DNA from: Eubacteriales Family XIII. Incertae Sedis bacterium | Lineage (GTDB): Bacteria; Bacillota; Clostridia; Peptostreptococcales; Anaerovoracaceae | NCBI GenBank assembly: GCA_031263335.1 | Contig: JAISGB010000191.1 | Location: 1 to 13,363 of the forward strand | DNA: 13,363 nt | Reading direction: 5' to 3' | In this document: one piece after another, positions 6,464-13,363 of the stretch | Position numbering within the stretch: position 1 is the first letter of the stretch | Layout: the number at the start of each line of letters is the position of its first letter | The notes under the pieces: generated by a model | What the model was told of the DNA's origin: nothing | The model's input: only the letters and a program-made list of their open reading frames with translations | Databases searched by the model: none | Program-made: the position numbers and the translations under genes

Positions 6464-7446
6464 ACATTACCTCCCGCGTAATCCGTATCAACTTTTTCCA
6501 ACAATAAATCCGCGCCGTGTACAATCAGATCGGTGAGTTCCAATTCGTTGACCCACTTCCGAGGGATGACGGAATCGCCGTGAAACGCGCCCAACGCGTT
6601 GCCCGTGATCGGCGCGATGCTGTCGGTGTTGCCCTTGAACGTCGTGGCCGCCAGAACCGCCCCGTCAAAATCATCCACATACCGCAACGTGAGGAATATG
6701 GCCAAGGCCGTGGCCTCTTCGGCCGTATATCCCTCCCCGATCTCCTCCATCGCCCGATTCACCGGCAGATTGCCGGAGGCCAAGGCGACGGCTTTTTCGA
6801 TGATGGCGGCGCAATCCTCGTGTCCCCTGTATTCTCGGAGTCTGCGCAGCGCACAGATCGCGGCCTCTTTCAAGCTCGCGCCCGAAATGATGTTCGCAAC
6901 GAAAGCGGCAAAGTAGCCGGCCGAAAGAATGGCGTCGATGTGTCCGTGGGTCAAAGCCCCGCTCTCGGCGCCGATGCGAAAAGCCGTCTCCTCGTTTTTC
7001 CAAAAATACATGCCGATGGGGGCGACCCGCATGACGCTGCCGCAACCCTTCGAGTTGTTGATCCGGTTCTTGAATGTCCCGTATTTGTTTTTTATGCTTC
7101 CCGCCAACGCGGTCATGCTGGTCTGCCCCGTCCCTCTGCGCGCGAACAGCGCCTCCCATTCGAGGATCTCGCCGCGAAGGAGGAACGCGTAATTCTTGTC
7201 GGCCAGATTGCCCGTCTGCGTATAATACCATTTCTGATACGCATAGAACAGACAGGGGATGTACGCGTACACGCCTTTTGAGGTCGCGCGTTCATCCGCC
7301 CAGATCAGACCGTCAACCGTGAAACACGTCATCTGCGTATTGTCGGAAACCAAGTCCTTCCCGCCCTCCTTGACGCCGTAGCCCTTGGCGTCGGCGGTGG
7401 CGCCGCCGAGCAAGCAACCCCGAAAATACGCCTTGCTCACCTTCAT
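6460..7446 (-). CDS. ADP-ribosylglycohydrolase-family protein with two Asp-to-Asn metal-site changes
   Basis: A 328-residue all-helical protein of the DraG/ARH family, whose members remove ADP-ribose from proteins, nucleic acids or small molecules using two Mg or Mn ions. Family landmarks are GCLLGGATADAKG (10-22), SDNTQMTCFTVDG (34-46), the glycine-rich CGSVMRVAPIG, ALTHGH, and KGNTDSIAPITGN (271-283). In active enzymes the first metal motif is T/S-D-D and the last D-x-D-T/S. Here Asn36 stands for the second Asp of the first and Asn273 for the first Asp of the last, so two acidic ligands are lost while Asp35, Asp275 and Ser276 remain. It may be a subfamily with altered metal use, a binding protein or an inactive enzyme. 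The start follows AGGAGG closely. It lies 62 bases after glmS and overlaps ahcY by four bases, so it is probably the penultimate gene of the cda-glm transcript. Substrate unknown. Confidence 0.85.
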   Translation of the reverse strand: MKVSKAYFRGCLLGGATADAKGYGVKEGGKDLVSDNTQMTCFTVDGLIWADERATSKGVYAYIPCLFYAYQKWYYTQTGNLADKNYAFLLRGEILEWEALFARRGTGQTSMTALAGSIKNKYGTFKNRINNSKGCGSVMRVAPIGMYFWKNEETAFRIGAESGALTHGHIDAILSAGYFAAFVANIISGASLKEAAICALRRLREYRGHEDCAAIIEKAVALASGNLPVNRAMEEIGEGYTAEEATALAIFLTLRYVDDFDGAVLAATTFKGNTDSIAPITGNALGAFHGDSVIPRKWVNELELTDLIVHGADLLLEKVDTDYAGGNV

Positions 7447-7493
7447 TTTCGCCTCCTGTTTTACTGTCGAACCAATGTTTCGTCCCCGTTATC

Positions 7494-7512
7494 GTGACCG
7501 GTCGGCGGTCAC
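7494..7512 (-). other. Hairpin spanning the glmS stop codon
   Basis: A perfect 7-bp stem, GTGACCG with CGGTCAC around a 5-base loop, contains the glmS stop codon in its first arm (minus-strand sense). No T-run follows, so it is not a standard terminator. It may mark an mRNA-processing or stability point between glmS and the two downstream genes. Confidence 0.5.
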
Positions 7513-9338
7513 TCCACCGTCACCGACTTGGCGAGATTCCGCGGCTTGTCGATGTTCCTCTTTCTTAACTTCGCAATATGATAAGCCAGAATCTGCATCG
7601 GGATGATCGCCAAAATGGGCGCGATCTCGTCCGCGCATTGCGGGATGTAGATCGTCTCGTCGGATACCTTGGCGATCCGCTTGTTTCCCTTCTTCGCAAT
7701 GCTGACGACATGCGCCCGGCGAGCCTTGACCTCCTCGATGTTGGACAGCATCTTCTCGTACAGCGCGTCCTGCGTGGCGAGGACGACAAACAGGGTCTTT
7801 TTTCGGATCAGCGCGATGGTGCCGTGCTTCAGTTCACCCGCGGCGATAGCGAAAGAATTGATGTAGGAAACCTCCTTGAGCTTCAAACTCGCCTCGTAGG
7901 CCGTACCCACATCCTGCCCGCGTCCGATGTAAAAAATCTGCTCCTTGATATAGAAACGCTCCGCGAGCTTCCTGATATGCTCTTCCGTCTTGAGCGTCGC
8001 CTTGGCCTTTTCCGGCAACGCGCGAAGCTCCTCAATGACGCGACGGTATTCGTCTTCCGCCACAAACCCCCGCATCCTTCCCATATGGAGGGCAATCAGG
8101 TACAGGGAAACCAACTGCGTGGTATACGCCTTTGTGGAGGCGACCGCGATCTCAGGTCCCGCCCACGTGTAGAGCACATCGTCCGATTCACGCGCCACCG
8201 AGCTGCCGACCACGTTGCAGATCGACAGGATGCGCGCCCCGCGTTTCTTGGCCTCGCGCAACGCCTCCAAGGTGTCCAAGGTCTCGCCGGACTGGCTGAT
8301 GCCGATGAACAGCGTACGATCGTTCACCAATGGGTTTCTGTATCGGAATTCCGACGCCAATTCCACCTCGACCGGTACGCCCGCGAACCGCTCGATGAGC
8401 GCCTTCCCTTGCATACCCGCGTGAGAGGCCGTGCCGCAGGCCACGATATAGACCTTGTCGATGCGTCCCCATTCCTTTTTCGTCAGCGTCACGCCGTCCA
8501 ATTTGATGTTGCCGCCCTCGTCCAACCGCCGCTCCAAGGTCTCCCGGATCGCCTCCGGCTGCTCGTATATCTCCTTCTTCATGAAATGCTCGTAGCCGCC
8601 CTTTTCCGCCGCCGCCGCGTCCCATGTGACGTGCATGACCTCGCGTTTAACCCGCGTCATATCCTCGTCGTATATCTTGATCTCGCTCGCGGTAATCAAG
8701 ACGATCTCCCCGTTTTCGACAAGATAGATGTCGCGCGTGTATTTGAGCAGGGCGGGGATGTCCGACGCCAGATAGTTGCAACCCGCGCCGATGCCCGCGA
8801 TGAGCGGCGCGTCCTTCCGGACGGCGACAATCTTGTCCGGCTCGTCCGCGGCGATCACGCCGATGGCATAGGCCCCCCGCATCTTCGCCACGGCTTTTCC
8901 GGTCGCCTCGATCAGATCGCCCTTGTAGAACACGCTTATGAGATGGGCGATGGTCTCCGAATCCGTATCGGACTTGAATACGATCCCGTGGTTCTTCTTC
9001 AGCCATGATTTAAGCTCGAGATAGTTTTCGATGATGCCGTTGTGTACGATGGCGATCCGTCCGTCCGCGCTGAGATGCGGATGGGCGTTCTCCCGAACGG
9101 GGCTGCCGTGGGTCGCCCACCGCGTATGGCCTATTCCGACGCAACCGTCGAAATCCGGCTTCCCCGTCTTTTTCTCCAAGTTGGCGATGACGCCCGATTC
9201 CTTGCGAAGGAGGATTTTACCTTTTTTGTTCAGAGCGATGCCCGCCGAATCATAGCCTCGATATTCGAGGCTTTTCAGACCCGTGAGGATCATATCCTTG
9301 GCGCTGCCTTCTCCTATGTATCCTACGATTCCGCACAT
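7509..9338 (-). CDS. glmS: Glutamine--fructose-6-phosphate aminotransferase (isomerising)
   Basis: A 609-residue cytoplasmic enzyme making glucosamine-6-phosphate from fructose-6-phosphate and glutamine, the first step toward UDP-N-acetylglucosamine for peptidoglycan. The N-terminal glutaminase domain begins MCGIVGYIG with nucleophile Cys2, then IGHTRWATHG and HNGIIENY. Two SIS sugar-isomerase domains follow (VACGTASHAG; ISQSGETLDTL; ASTKAYTTQL), then GRGQDVGTAYEASLKLKE, AAGELKHG and the invariant C-terminus KPRNLAKSVTVE. The segment SYINSFAIAAGELKHG differs from the common SYIHAEAYAAGELKHG, but the Lys, Glu and His of the isomerase site are kept. It starts 6 bases after the glmM stop, with its ribosome site inside the end of glmM. 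There is therefore no room for a glmS ribozyme, and control must come from the upstream operon promoter or other means. Confidence 0.97.
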   Translation of the reverse strand: MCGIVGYIGEGSAKDMILTGLKSLEYRGYDSAGIALNKKGKILLRKESGVIANLEKKTGKPDFDGCVGIGHTRWATHGSPVRENAHPHLSADGRIAIVHNGIIENYLELKSWLKKNHGIVFKSDTDSETIAHLISVFYKGDLIEATGKAVAKMRGAYAIGVIAADEPDKIVAVRKDAPLIAGIGAGCNYLASDIPALLKYTRDIYLVENGEIVLITASEIKIYDEDMTRVKREVMHVTWDAAAAEKGGYEHFMKKEIYEQPEAIRETLERRLDEGGNIKLDGVTLTKKEWGRIDKVYIVACGTASHAGMQGKALIERFAGVPVEVELASEFRYRNPLVNDRTLFIGISQSGETLDTLEALREAKKRGARILSICNVVGSSVARESDDVLYTWAGPEIAVASTKAYTTQLVSLYLIALHMGRMRGFVAEDEYRRVIEELRALPEKAKATLKTEEHIRKLAERFYIKEQIFYIGRGQDVGTAYEASLKLKEVSYINSFAIAAGELKHGTIALIRKKTLFVVLATQDALYEKMLSNIEEVKARRAHVVSIAKKGNKRIAKVSDETIYIPQCADEIAPILAIIPMQILAYHIAKLRKRNIDKPRNLAKSVTVE

Positions 9339-9344
9339 ATGTCT

Positions 9345-10700
9345 CTACCCCAACTTCTTTTCGATCAACCCGGCCAATTCCCCGGCCGTCCGATCGAGGA
9401 AAGACTGATCCGCCCCTTCCAACATCACGCGCACCAAGGGCTCCGTTCCGGAGGCGCGGATCAACACGCGCCCCTCGCCTTCCATCTGCCGCTCCACCTT
9501 CTCGATGGCGATGCCGATCTCGGGATCGTTCAGATACCGCCCCTTGTTCTTCTCCTTGACGCGCGCGTTCCGCAATACCTGCGGATATACACGCATACCC
9601 GACGCGGCCTCCGAAGCCGTCGCGCCCGCCGTCCGCAACGCCTCGAGCAGTCTCAAGGCCGCAAACAGGCCGTCGCCCGTGGTGTTCCGCTCCAAAAATA
9701 TGATATGGCCGGATTGCTCGCCGCCCAACACGCTGCCCGTTCCCCGCATCATCTCCAACACGTATCTGTCCCCCACATCGGCCAACTGCAACTCGATCCC
9801 CTTTTCGTCCAACGCCAATCGGAGTCCGATATTGCTCATCACCGTGGCCGTGACGAGATCGTTTTTCAGCGTACCCTCCTTCTTCATGTAGGCGGCGCAT
9901 ATGTACATGATCCGATCGCCGTCCATGATCGCGCCGTTCTCGTCCACCGCGATCAGCCGATCCGCGTCGCCGTCAAAGGCCAATCCGATGTCGGCGCCCT
10001 CATTCTTGACTGTCTCACACAGCGTCTGCGGATAGGTGGAGCCGACGCCGGCGTTGATGTTGATCCCGTCGGGTTCACAACCGATGAACACGGTTTCGGC
10101 GTTCAAAAATTCAAACACGGTCTTTGCTGCGCGCACCGCAGCGCCGTTGGCGCAGTCCACGACGAGCTTCATGCCGCTGATGTTCGTGTTCATGCCGAAA
10201 AGCAGATAATTCGTGTATTCCCGCAGGGCATCCTCCGTCTGCTCATCGCCGCGCCCCCCCTTTGCCCCAGTGACGCGCTCGCCCATGTCCGCGCCCCGCA
10301 CCGCCAACGACTCTATCTCATTCTCGATGGCGTCGTCCAACTTGTATCCGTCCCCGTTGAAGAACTTGATTCCGTTATATTCAAACGGATTGTGGGACGC
10401 CGAGATCACCGCGCCGCAATCGGCGCCCATGGTTCGCGCCAGGTAGGCGATGGCGGGCGTGGGAATCACGCCGACCTTGGCGACGCGGCCGCCCATGGAC
10501 AGGATGCCCGCGCTCAAACTGTCCTCCAACATATCGCCCGAGACGCGGGTATCCTTTCCGATCACGACGAACGGGCTGCCGTTCGGCGCCGATTTTCCGA
10601 GCGCGTAGGCGCCGGCCCTGCCCAGACGGTAGGCCAATTCCGGCGAAAGATCGCCATTCGCCACACCCCTTACGCCATCGGTTCCGAACAATTTGCCCAT
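9345..10700 (-). CDS. glmM: Phosphoglucosamine mutase
   Basis: A 451-residue enzyme converting glucosamine-6-phosphate to glucosamine-1-phosphate. It starts MGKLFGTDGVRG. The phosphoserine loop is ISASHNP with Ser102 (same number as in E. coli), the metal loop DGDADRL and the phosphate-binding loop RASGTEPLVR. Length is normal. The start at 10700 was chosen because the frame upstream encodes no family sequence; another ATG eight codons earlier (10724) has no better ribosome site, so the start is slightly open. The gene lies between cdaR and glmS, 55 and 6 bases from them. In Bacillota GlmM binds the cyclase CdaA and inhibits it, so this gene order reflects a physical complex as well as a pathway. 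Confidence 0.97.
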   Translation of the reverse strand: MGKLFGTDGVRGVANGDLSPELAYRLGRAGAYALGKSAPNGSPFVVIGKDTRVSGDMLEDSLSAGILSMGGRVAKVGVIPTPAIAYLARTMGADCGAVISASHNPFEYNGIKFFNGDGYKLDDAIENEIESLAVRGADMGERVTGAKGGRGDEQTEDALREYTNYLLFGMNTNISGMKLVVDCANGAAVRAAKTVFEFLNAETVFIGCEPDGININAGVGSTYPQTLCETVKNEGADIGLAFDGDADRLIAVDENGAIMDGDRIMYICAAYMKKEGTLKNDLVTATVMSNIGLRLALDEKGIELQLADVGDRYVLEMMRGTGSVLGGEQSGHIIFLERNTTGDGLFAALRLLEALRTAGATASEAASGMRVYPQVLRNARVKEKNKGRYLNDPEIGIAIEKVERQMEGEGRVLIRASGTEPLVRVMLEGADQSFLDRTAGELAGLIEKKLG

Positions 10701-10755
10701 AGATCCGTCCCGCCTCCGCGACATATCCCCGTCGTCCGTCAACGACGCGGAACCC

Positions 10756-12033
10756 TTACCGTTGTACGACGACTGCGGCGCCCGTACCCGCGTCGATCGC
10801 GCCGCCCGTGCCGCCGCCTTCATCGACGGTCGACTCGATCACGACCTGCACACGCAGGGGGTTGGCCTCCAAGCGCTTCAACGGCTTATCGTATTTGAAT
10901 TGTATCTCCGCGTAAACGGAGGTCTCCGTATAATCGGCCTCACTCAACTCGATGTACAGTTTTAAATCCGAGGCCTTGAACGCGTCCACCTGTTCCCGAT
11001 TGCCGAATACGGTCACGGTCACACTGTCGGTGGTGTTGATAAACACCGTATAGCCCTCCGGCGGTTCGACGATCTCGATCCGGTCGATCGTGTAGGACAG
11101 ATTCTTCGCTACGACGCCCTCGACCTCTATGGTGACGGATATGTTCCGCGACGCGTCCGCCAATTCCGTATTCGGCGGCAGATTGAGGACGGGCGTGATG
11201 ATCGCCGTCTCCCGCAGACTGCCGATGTTGATCTCGCTCGCGACGATCTCCTTCACGCCGGAGACGTCCTCCGCCAAGCCCCTGACAAACACCGTCTTGG
11301 GGACATCTGTCTTCGTCACCTCGATCCCCTCCGGCGGATCCCCGACGAGATTGAGCGTGAGCGGGACCTCCTTGACCGTGCAGAGCGTGGCCGTCACATC
11401 GATGGTCGTCTGCGACAGCTTCAGGCCGTAGGTCGCTTCCCCGGCGCTCTGCATGGGAACCGCGTTCACCGTCAGCGTCGTCTCCTCCTCTTTCAGATCG
11501 GCGCCGGCCACCTTTGCTTCGATGAAGGAGACGCCGGCCACCTGCTCCTTCGTACCCGCCACCTCTATTTCCTGCGGGGATACGGTCACGAAGCCGGGTT
11601 CCTTGTCCTGTGGGAATTTTCCCGTGTAGGTGAGCTTGATCGGCTTGATCGCGGTCACCATGTCCTCCACGAGAATGTCGATTCTCGCGGGCCGCACCTC
11701 CGCGACGGTAAACCGATCCGATTCCGCGATAACCACATCGACGGAATTCACCCCCTTGGAAAAGCCCTTCAGGTTTGCCGTCGCTTTCAGGTCGCTCACC
11801 TGCAGATCCGACAGATCGGATCGGGTACCCCGAACCACCACGTTCACGGTATAGGTCTGTGCCGGCGATACGGCCAATTTGTCCTCCGCGAGGGAATCCA
11901 GATTGATCAGTTCGACGGGTACATTGTTGACGACCCGCTCAACCGTGGGGTTGATCGCGGTGATCACATACGCCCAGATGACGATGGCCGCCACAATGGA
12001 TATGACCAAATTCATCTTGTTACTTTGAAACAT
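10756..12033 (-). CDS. cdaR: CdaR/YbbR-domain regulator of c-di-AMP synthesis
   Basis: A 425-residue membrane-anchored protein with one N-terminal transmembrane helix (about residues 8-27, LVISIVAAIVIWAYVITA). An extracellular beta-rich part follows that I read as about four YbbR repeats (very roughly 40-120, 128-205, 212-300 and 308-402). A short Gly/Ala-rich tail closes the protein. Repeat cues are the pairs of PVELI/PLTLN-type strands followed by V-x-V-R-G/A-G-T/F-G-N turns. CdaR is the known partner that modulates CdaA from the outer face of the membrane. The start overlaps the end of cdaA by 14 bases, which fits translational coupling, and is directly followed by the anchor helix. Repeat boundaries are estimates by eye. 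Confidence 0.93.
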   Translation of the reverse strand: MFQSNKMNLVISIVAAIVIWAYVITAINPTVERVVNNVPVELINLDSLAEDKLAVSPAQTYTVNVVVRGTRSDLSDLQVSDLKATANLKGFSKGVNSVDVVIAESDRFTVAEVRPARIDILVEDMVTAIKPIKLTYTGKFPQDKEPGFVTVSPQEIEVAGTKEQVAGVSFIEAKVAGADLKEEETTLTVNAVPMQSAGEATYGLKLSQTTIDVTATLCTVKEVPLTLNLVGDPPEGIEVTKTDVPKTVFVRGLAEDVSGVKEIVASEINIGSLRETAIITPVLNLPPNTELADASRNISVTIEVEGVVAKNLSYTIDRIEIVEPPEGYTVFINTTDSVTVTVFGNREQVDAFKASDLKLYIELSEADYTETSVYAEIQFKYDKPLKRLEANPLRVQVVIESTVDEGGGTGGAIDAGTGAAVVVQR

Positions 12034-12865
12034 CGCCCTTTTCTTTCCGGAAAAAACTCATGAACGGAGGCTTCCCGATGATCGTCTGCTCTCGCAGATA
12101 CATGTTCAGGATATCCTTCTCCAAGGTCTTGATGTCGAGGAATCTGGTCAACTCGCCCGCGAAAGCCGATGAAATGACCCCTGTCTCCTCCGAGACGATG
12201 ATGGCCAAGGCGTCCGACACCTCGGTGACGCCGATGCCCGCCCGATGCCGCGTCCCCAGTTCCGTGGGCAAACCCTTCTTCCTCGTCAACGGAAGGACGC
12301 AGGCGGCGGCAAAGACGCGATTGCCCCGGATGATCGCAGCGCCGTCGTGCAGGGGCGTACCGATATGGAATATATTGCCCAAAAGCTCCGGGGACAGATC
12401 CCCGTCCAAGATGACGCCCGTTTCCGCGAAATCGTTCAGCGCGATCTCGCGTTCCATGATGATGAGGGCGCCCGTCTTGTTGACGGAGAAGCGATCCACG
12501 GCCTTCACGACGGCGGACGCCATCGCCTTGATATTCTCCTTGTCCATCACGGCGAACTGCGGACGGAATAGCTTGCTCCGGCCCACATACTCGAGACCGC
12601 GCCGCAGTTCCGGCTGAAACACGATCACGAGGGCGATGACCCCGAACTGCATGACGCCCCGCAGGATCCAATTCAGCGCGTTGAGGTGGAACAGATCGGA
12701 GAGGATCATGGCCGCCACAAGGATCAGAAAACCCTTGATCAGTTGCTCCGCTCTGGTTTCACGAATAAATCCGAGCACCTTATACAGTACGAATGCGATG
12801 ATGGCGATGTCTATCGCGTCCCGGACACCGATTCCGGACACGAGATTTGCAAAGAATTCCTGCAT
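12020..12865 (-). CDS. cdaA: Diadenylate cyclase CdaA (c-di-AMP synthase)
   Basis: A 281-residue membrane enzyme that condenses two ATP into c-di-AMP, which controls potassium and osmolyte transport and cell-wall balance. Three hydrophobic helices are visible at about 16-33, 41-60 and 67-84, then the linker FQPELRRGLEYVGR. The DAC domain carries LHDGAAIIRGNRV (Asp174-Gly175-Ala176) and GTRHRAGIG (204-212), the two ATP-binding and catalytic signatures. The start at 12865 is preceded by GGGAG at good spacing; a frame opening at 13123 encodes no family sequence and runs through the promoter. It is the first gene of the cdaA-cdaR-glmM-glmS module, 284 bases from the hpf end, with its own promoter and a structured leader. 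Confidence 0.97.
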   Translation of the reverse strand: MQEFFANLVSGIGVRDAIDIAIIAFVLYKVLGFIRETRAEQLIKGFLILVAAMILSDLFHLNALNWILRGVMQFGVIALVIVFQPELRRGLEYVGRSKLFRPQFAVMDKENIKAMASAVVKAVDRFSVNKTGALIIMEREIALNDFAETGVILDGDLSPELLGNIFHIGTPLHDGAAIIRGNRVFAAACVLPLTRKKGLPTELGTRHRAGIGVTEVSDALAIIVSEETGVISSAFAGELTRFLDIKTLEKDILNMYLREQTIIGKPPFMSFFRKEKGDVSK

Positions 12866-12942
12866 GTTGCTCCCGGCGGCGGACCGTGTTTGCCGCGCCT
12901 GTCCAACAAGGTCAATGTGGTCGATAGCGTCAAAGGAATCGC

Positions 12943-12976
12943 ATCGGACCGCAAACGAGCGAATCTGCGTTCCGAT
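12943..12976 (-). promoter_or_regulatory. Stem-loop in the cdaA leader
   Basis: In the predicted cdaA leader RNA, ATCGGA pairs with TCCGAT (6 bp); after one symmetric mismatch CGCA pairs with TGCG (4 bp), around a 12-base loop. It begins about nine bases after the estimated transcription start. It does not resemble the c-di-AMP (ydaO/yuaA) riboswitch or a T-box, and no terminator follows. It may affect RNA stability or be a protein site. Confidence 0.5.
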
Positions 12977-12991
12977 CGGGTTCCTCATATT

Positions 12992-13020
12992 ACTATACAA
13001 AAAAATACAGGATTTTGCAA
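12992..13020 (-). promoter_or_regulatory. Promoter of cdaA and the downstream operon
   Basis: On the minus strand TTGCAA (13020-13015), a 17-base T-rich spacer and TATAGT (12997-12992). The two hexamers and the spacing equal those of the hxlR promoter at 801-829. The -10 lies 126 bases before the cdaA ATG, leaving a leader of about 120 bases. This is the only good promoter I see ahead of the cda-glm genes. Confidence 0.75.
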
Positions 13021-13050
13021 TCGATAATTTCATTCGAACGAGAAATTGCA
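13016..13050. repeat. Inverted repeat overlapping the cdaA -35
   Basis: TGCAAT (13016-13021) and ATTGCA (13045-13050) are inverted arms. Inside them AATTTC (13026-13031) and GAAATT (13042-13047) form an overlapping second pair. The left arm covers most of the -35 of the cdaA promoter, so a regulator could bind here. No family is recognised. Confidence 0.4.
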
Positions 13051-13075
13051 GAAATTTTTTCGTGAAGATCGGACG

Positions 13076-13105
13076 CGCCGCAGAATTTTCAAAAACTCTG
13101 CGGCG
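13076..13105. other. Long GC-capped hairpin between hpf and cdaA
   Basis: CGCCGCAGA (13076-13084) pairs perfectly with TCTGCGGCG (13097-13105), and T-run and A-run bases inside the loop can extend the stem. It lies 44 bases after the hpf stop and about 55 bases upstream of the cdaA -35. No T-run follows on either strand, so it is not a textbook terminator, though it is well placed to end or process hpf mRNA. Confidence 0.6.
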
Positions 13106-13149
13106 TGAATCATCCTGAAGCAATCGAGCCGAATCGGATCCGGGCGCCC

Positions 13150-13363
13150 TCAGATCTCCGTTTCAAGCAAGCCGTAGTTGCCGTCGACCCGCTTGTAGAC
13201 GACGCCGATCCCTTCGGTCTCCATATTCAGAAACACGAAGAAGGTATGTTGCAGGAGTTCCATCTGAAGGATCGCCTCCTCCGGAGACATGGGAAGCAGT
13301 TCAAACTTTTTCCTCTTTACGATGGCCAATTCCTGCTCCGCCTCATCCCGGATGTCGGGGACG
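13150..13363 (-). CDS. hpf: Ribosome hibernation promoting factor, long form, C-terminal part
   Basis: The last 70 residues of the gene, the remainder being beyond the right edge. They read VPDIRDEAEQELAIVKRKKF and continue into the C-terminal dimerisation domain of long HPF: LPMSPEEAILQMELL, FFVFLNMETEGIGVVYKR, DGNYGLLE, ending ETEI. Long HPF binds 70S ribosomes in stationary phase and pairs two of them into inactive 100S dimers through this domain. The stop is TGA at 13152-13150. The gene reads toward cdaA but is separated from it by a hairpin and a separate promoter. Confidence 0.93.
   Translation of the reverse strand, partial: VPDIRDEAEQELAIVKRKKFELLPMSPEEAILQMELLQHTFFVFLNMETEGIGVVYKRVDGNYGLLETEI

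Noticed and set aside
7578..9008. A 476-codon plus-strand open frame
   Set aside because: It is the antisense of glmS; the protein shows no family signature and glmS on the other strand is complete.
9339..9400. A glmS ribozyme upstream of glmS
   Set aside because: glmM ends 6 bases before glmS, so there is no untranslated space for it and no ribozyme-like core is seen.
9042..10898. A 618-codon plus-strand open frame
   Set aside because: It is antisense to the glmS end, glmM and part of cdaR; long shadow frames are expected in GC-rich coding DNA.
12866..13123. An N-terminal extension of cdaA from 13123
   Set aside because: The extra 86 codons cross the promoter and the hairpins; the family starts at the M-Q-E-F-F segment with a ribosome site at 12865.
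12866..13149. A c-di-AMP (ydaO/yuaA) riboswitch in front of cdaA
   Set aside because: The hairpins present are short and simple and the conserved core of that riboswitch is not recognisable.
1..13363. A mobile element, CRISPR array or defence island
   Set aside because: No transposase, integrase, terminal inverted repeats, spaced direct repeats or known defence domains; the ADP-ribosylglycohydrolase sits in a metabolic operon, not beside an ADP-ribosyltransferase toxin.

Overview
This looks like chromosomal DNA of a moderately GC-rich Bacillota, most likely a clostridial lineage. The evidence is the order cdaA-cdaR-glmM-glmS, a long clostridial-style glutamyl-tRNA synthetase, an archaeal/clostridial-type S-adenosylhomocysteine hydrolase without the C-terminal tail of the longer forms, and Shine-Dalgarno sites close to AGGAGG. 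No phage, transposon, CRISPR or plasmid gene is visible. The placement is an inference from gene content.

Layout from left to right. Positions 1-551 (minus) hold the wreck of a copper-type P-type ATPase gene, copA. A large internal deletion joins the start of the N-terminal metal-binding domain to the late phosphorylation domain, and a second frameshift follows. The 309-base gap to the next gene carries two near-copies of a plus-strand promoter with a palindrome in the spacer, plus a possible minus-strand promoter sharing one -35 element. Next are an HxlR-family regulator (plus), a convergent endonuclease III-related DNA glycosylase (minus), and a tRNA-Val(GAC) on the minus strand with a good promoter, a good terminator and two unusual bases. 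A plus-strand pair follows: an M20D amidohydrolase and gltX. The rest is on the minus strand, read from right to left: the end of hpf, then cdaA, cdaR, glmM, glmS, an ADP-ribosylglycohydrolase-family gene and ahcY.

How the genes work together. CdaA makes c-di-AMP, CdaR is its membrane partner, GlmM makes glucosamine-1-phosphate and is known in Bacillota to bind and restrain CdaA, and GlmS makes the glucosamine-6-phosphate that GlmM uses. This is the cell-wall precursor/c-di-AMP module. Here it appears to be extended by two genes joined by a four-base ATGA overlap: an ADP-ribosylglycohydrolase-like protein with Asn at two usual metal-ligand positions, and S-adenosylhomocysteine hydrolase. A promoter and a structured leader stand in front of cdaA.

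Most of the window is core metabolism. The points most worth a second look are the altered metal-site residues of the ADP-ribosylglycohydrolase and its coupling to ahcY, the tRNA with C33 and a broken D-stem pair, the copA deletion remnant beside a duplicated HxlR-type operator/promoter, and the hairpins around cdaA.
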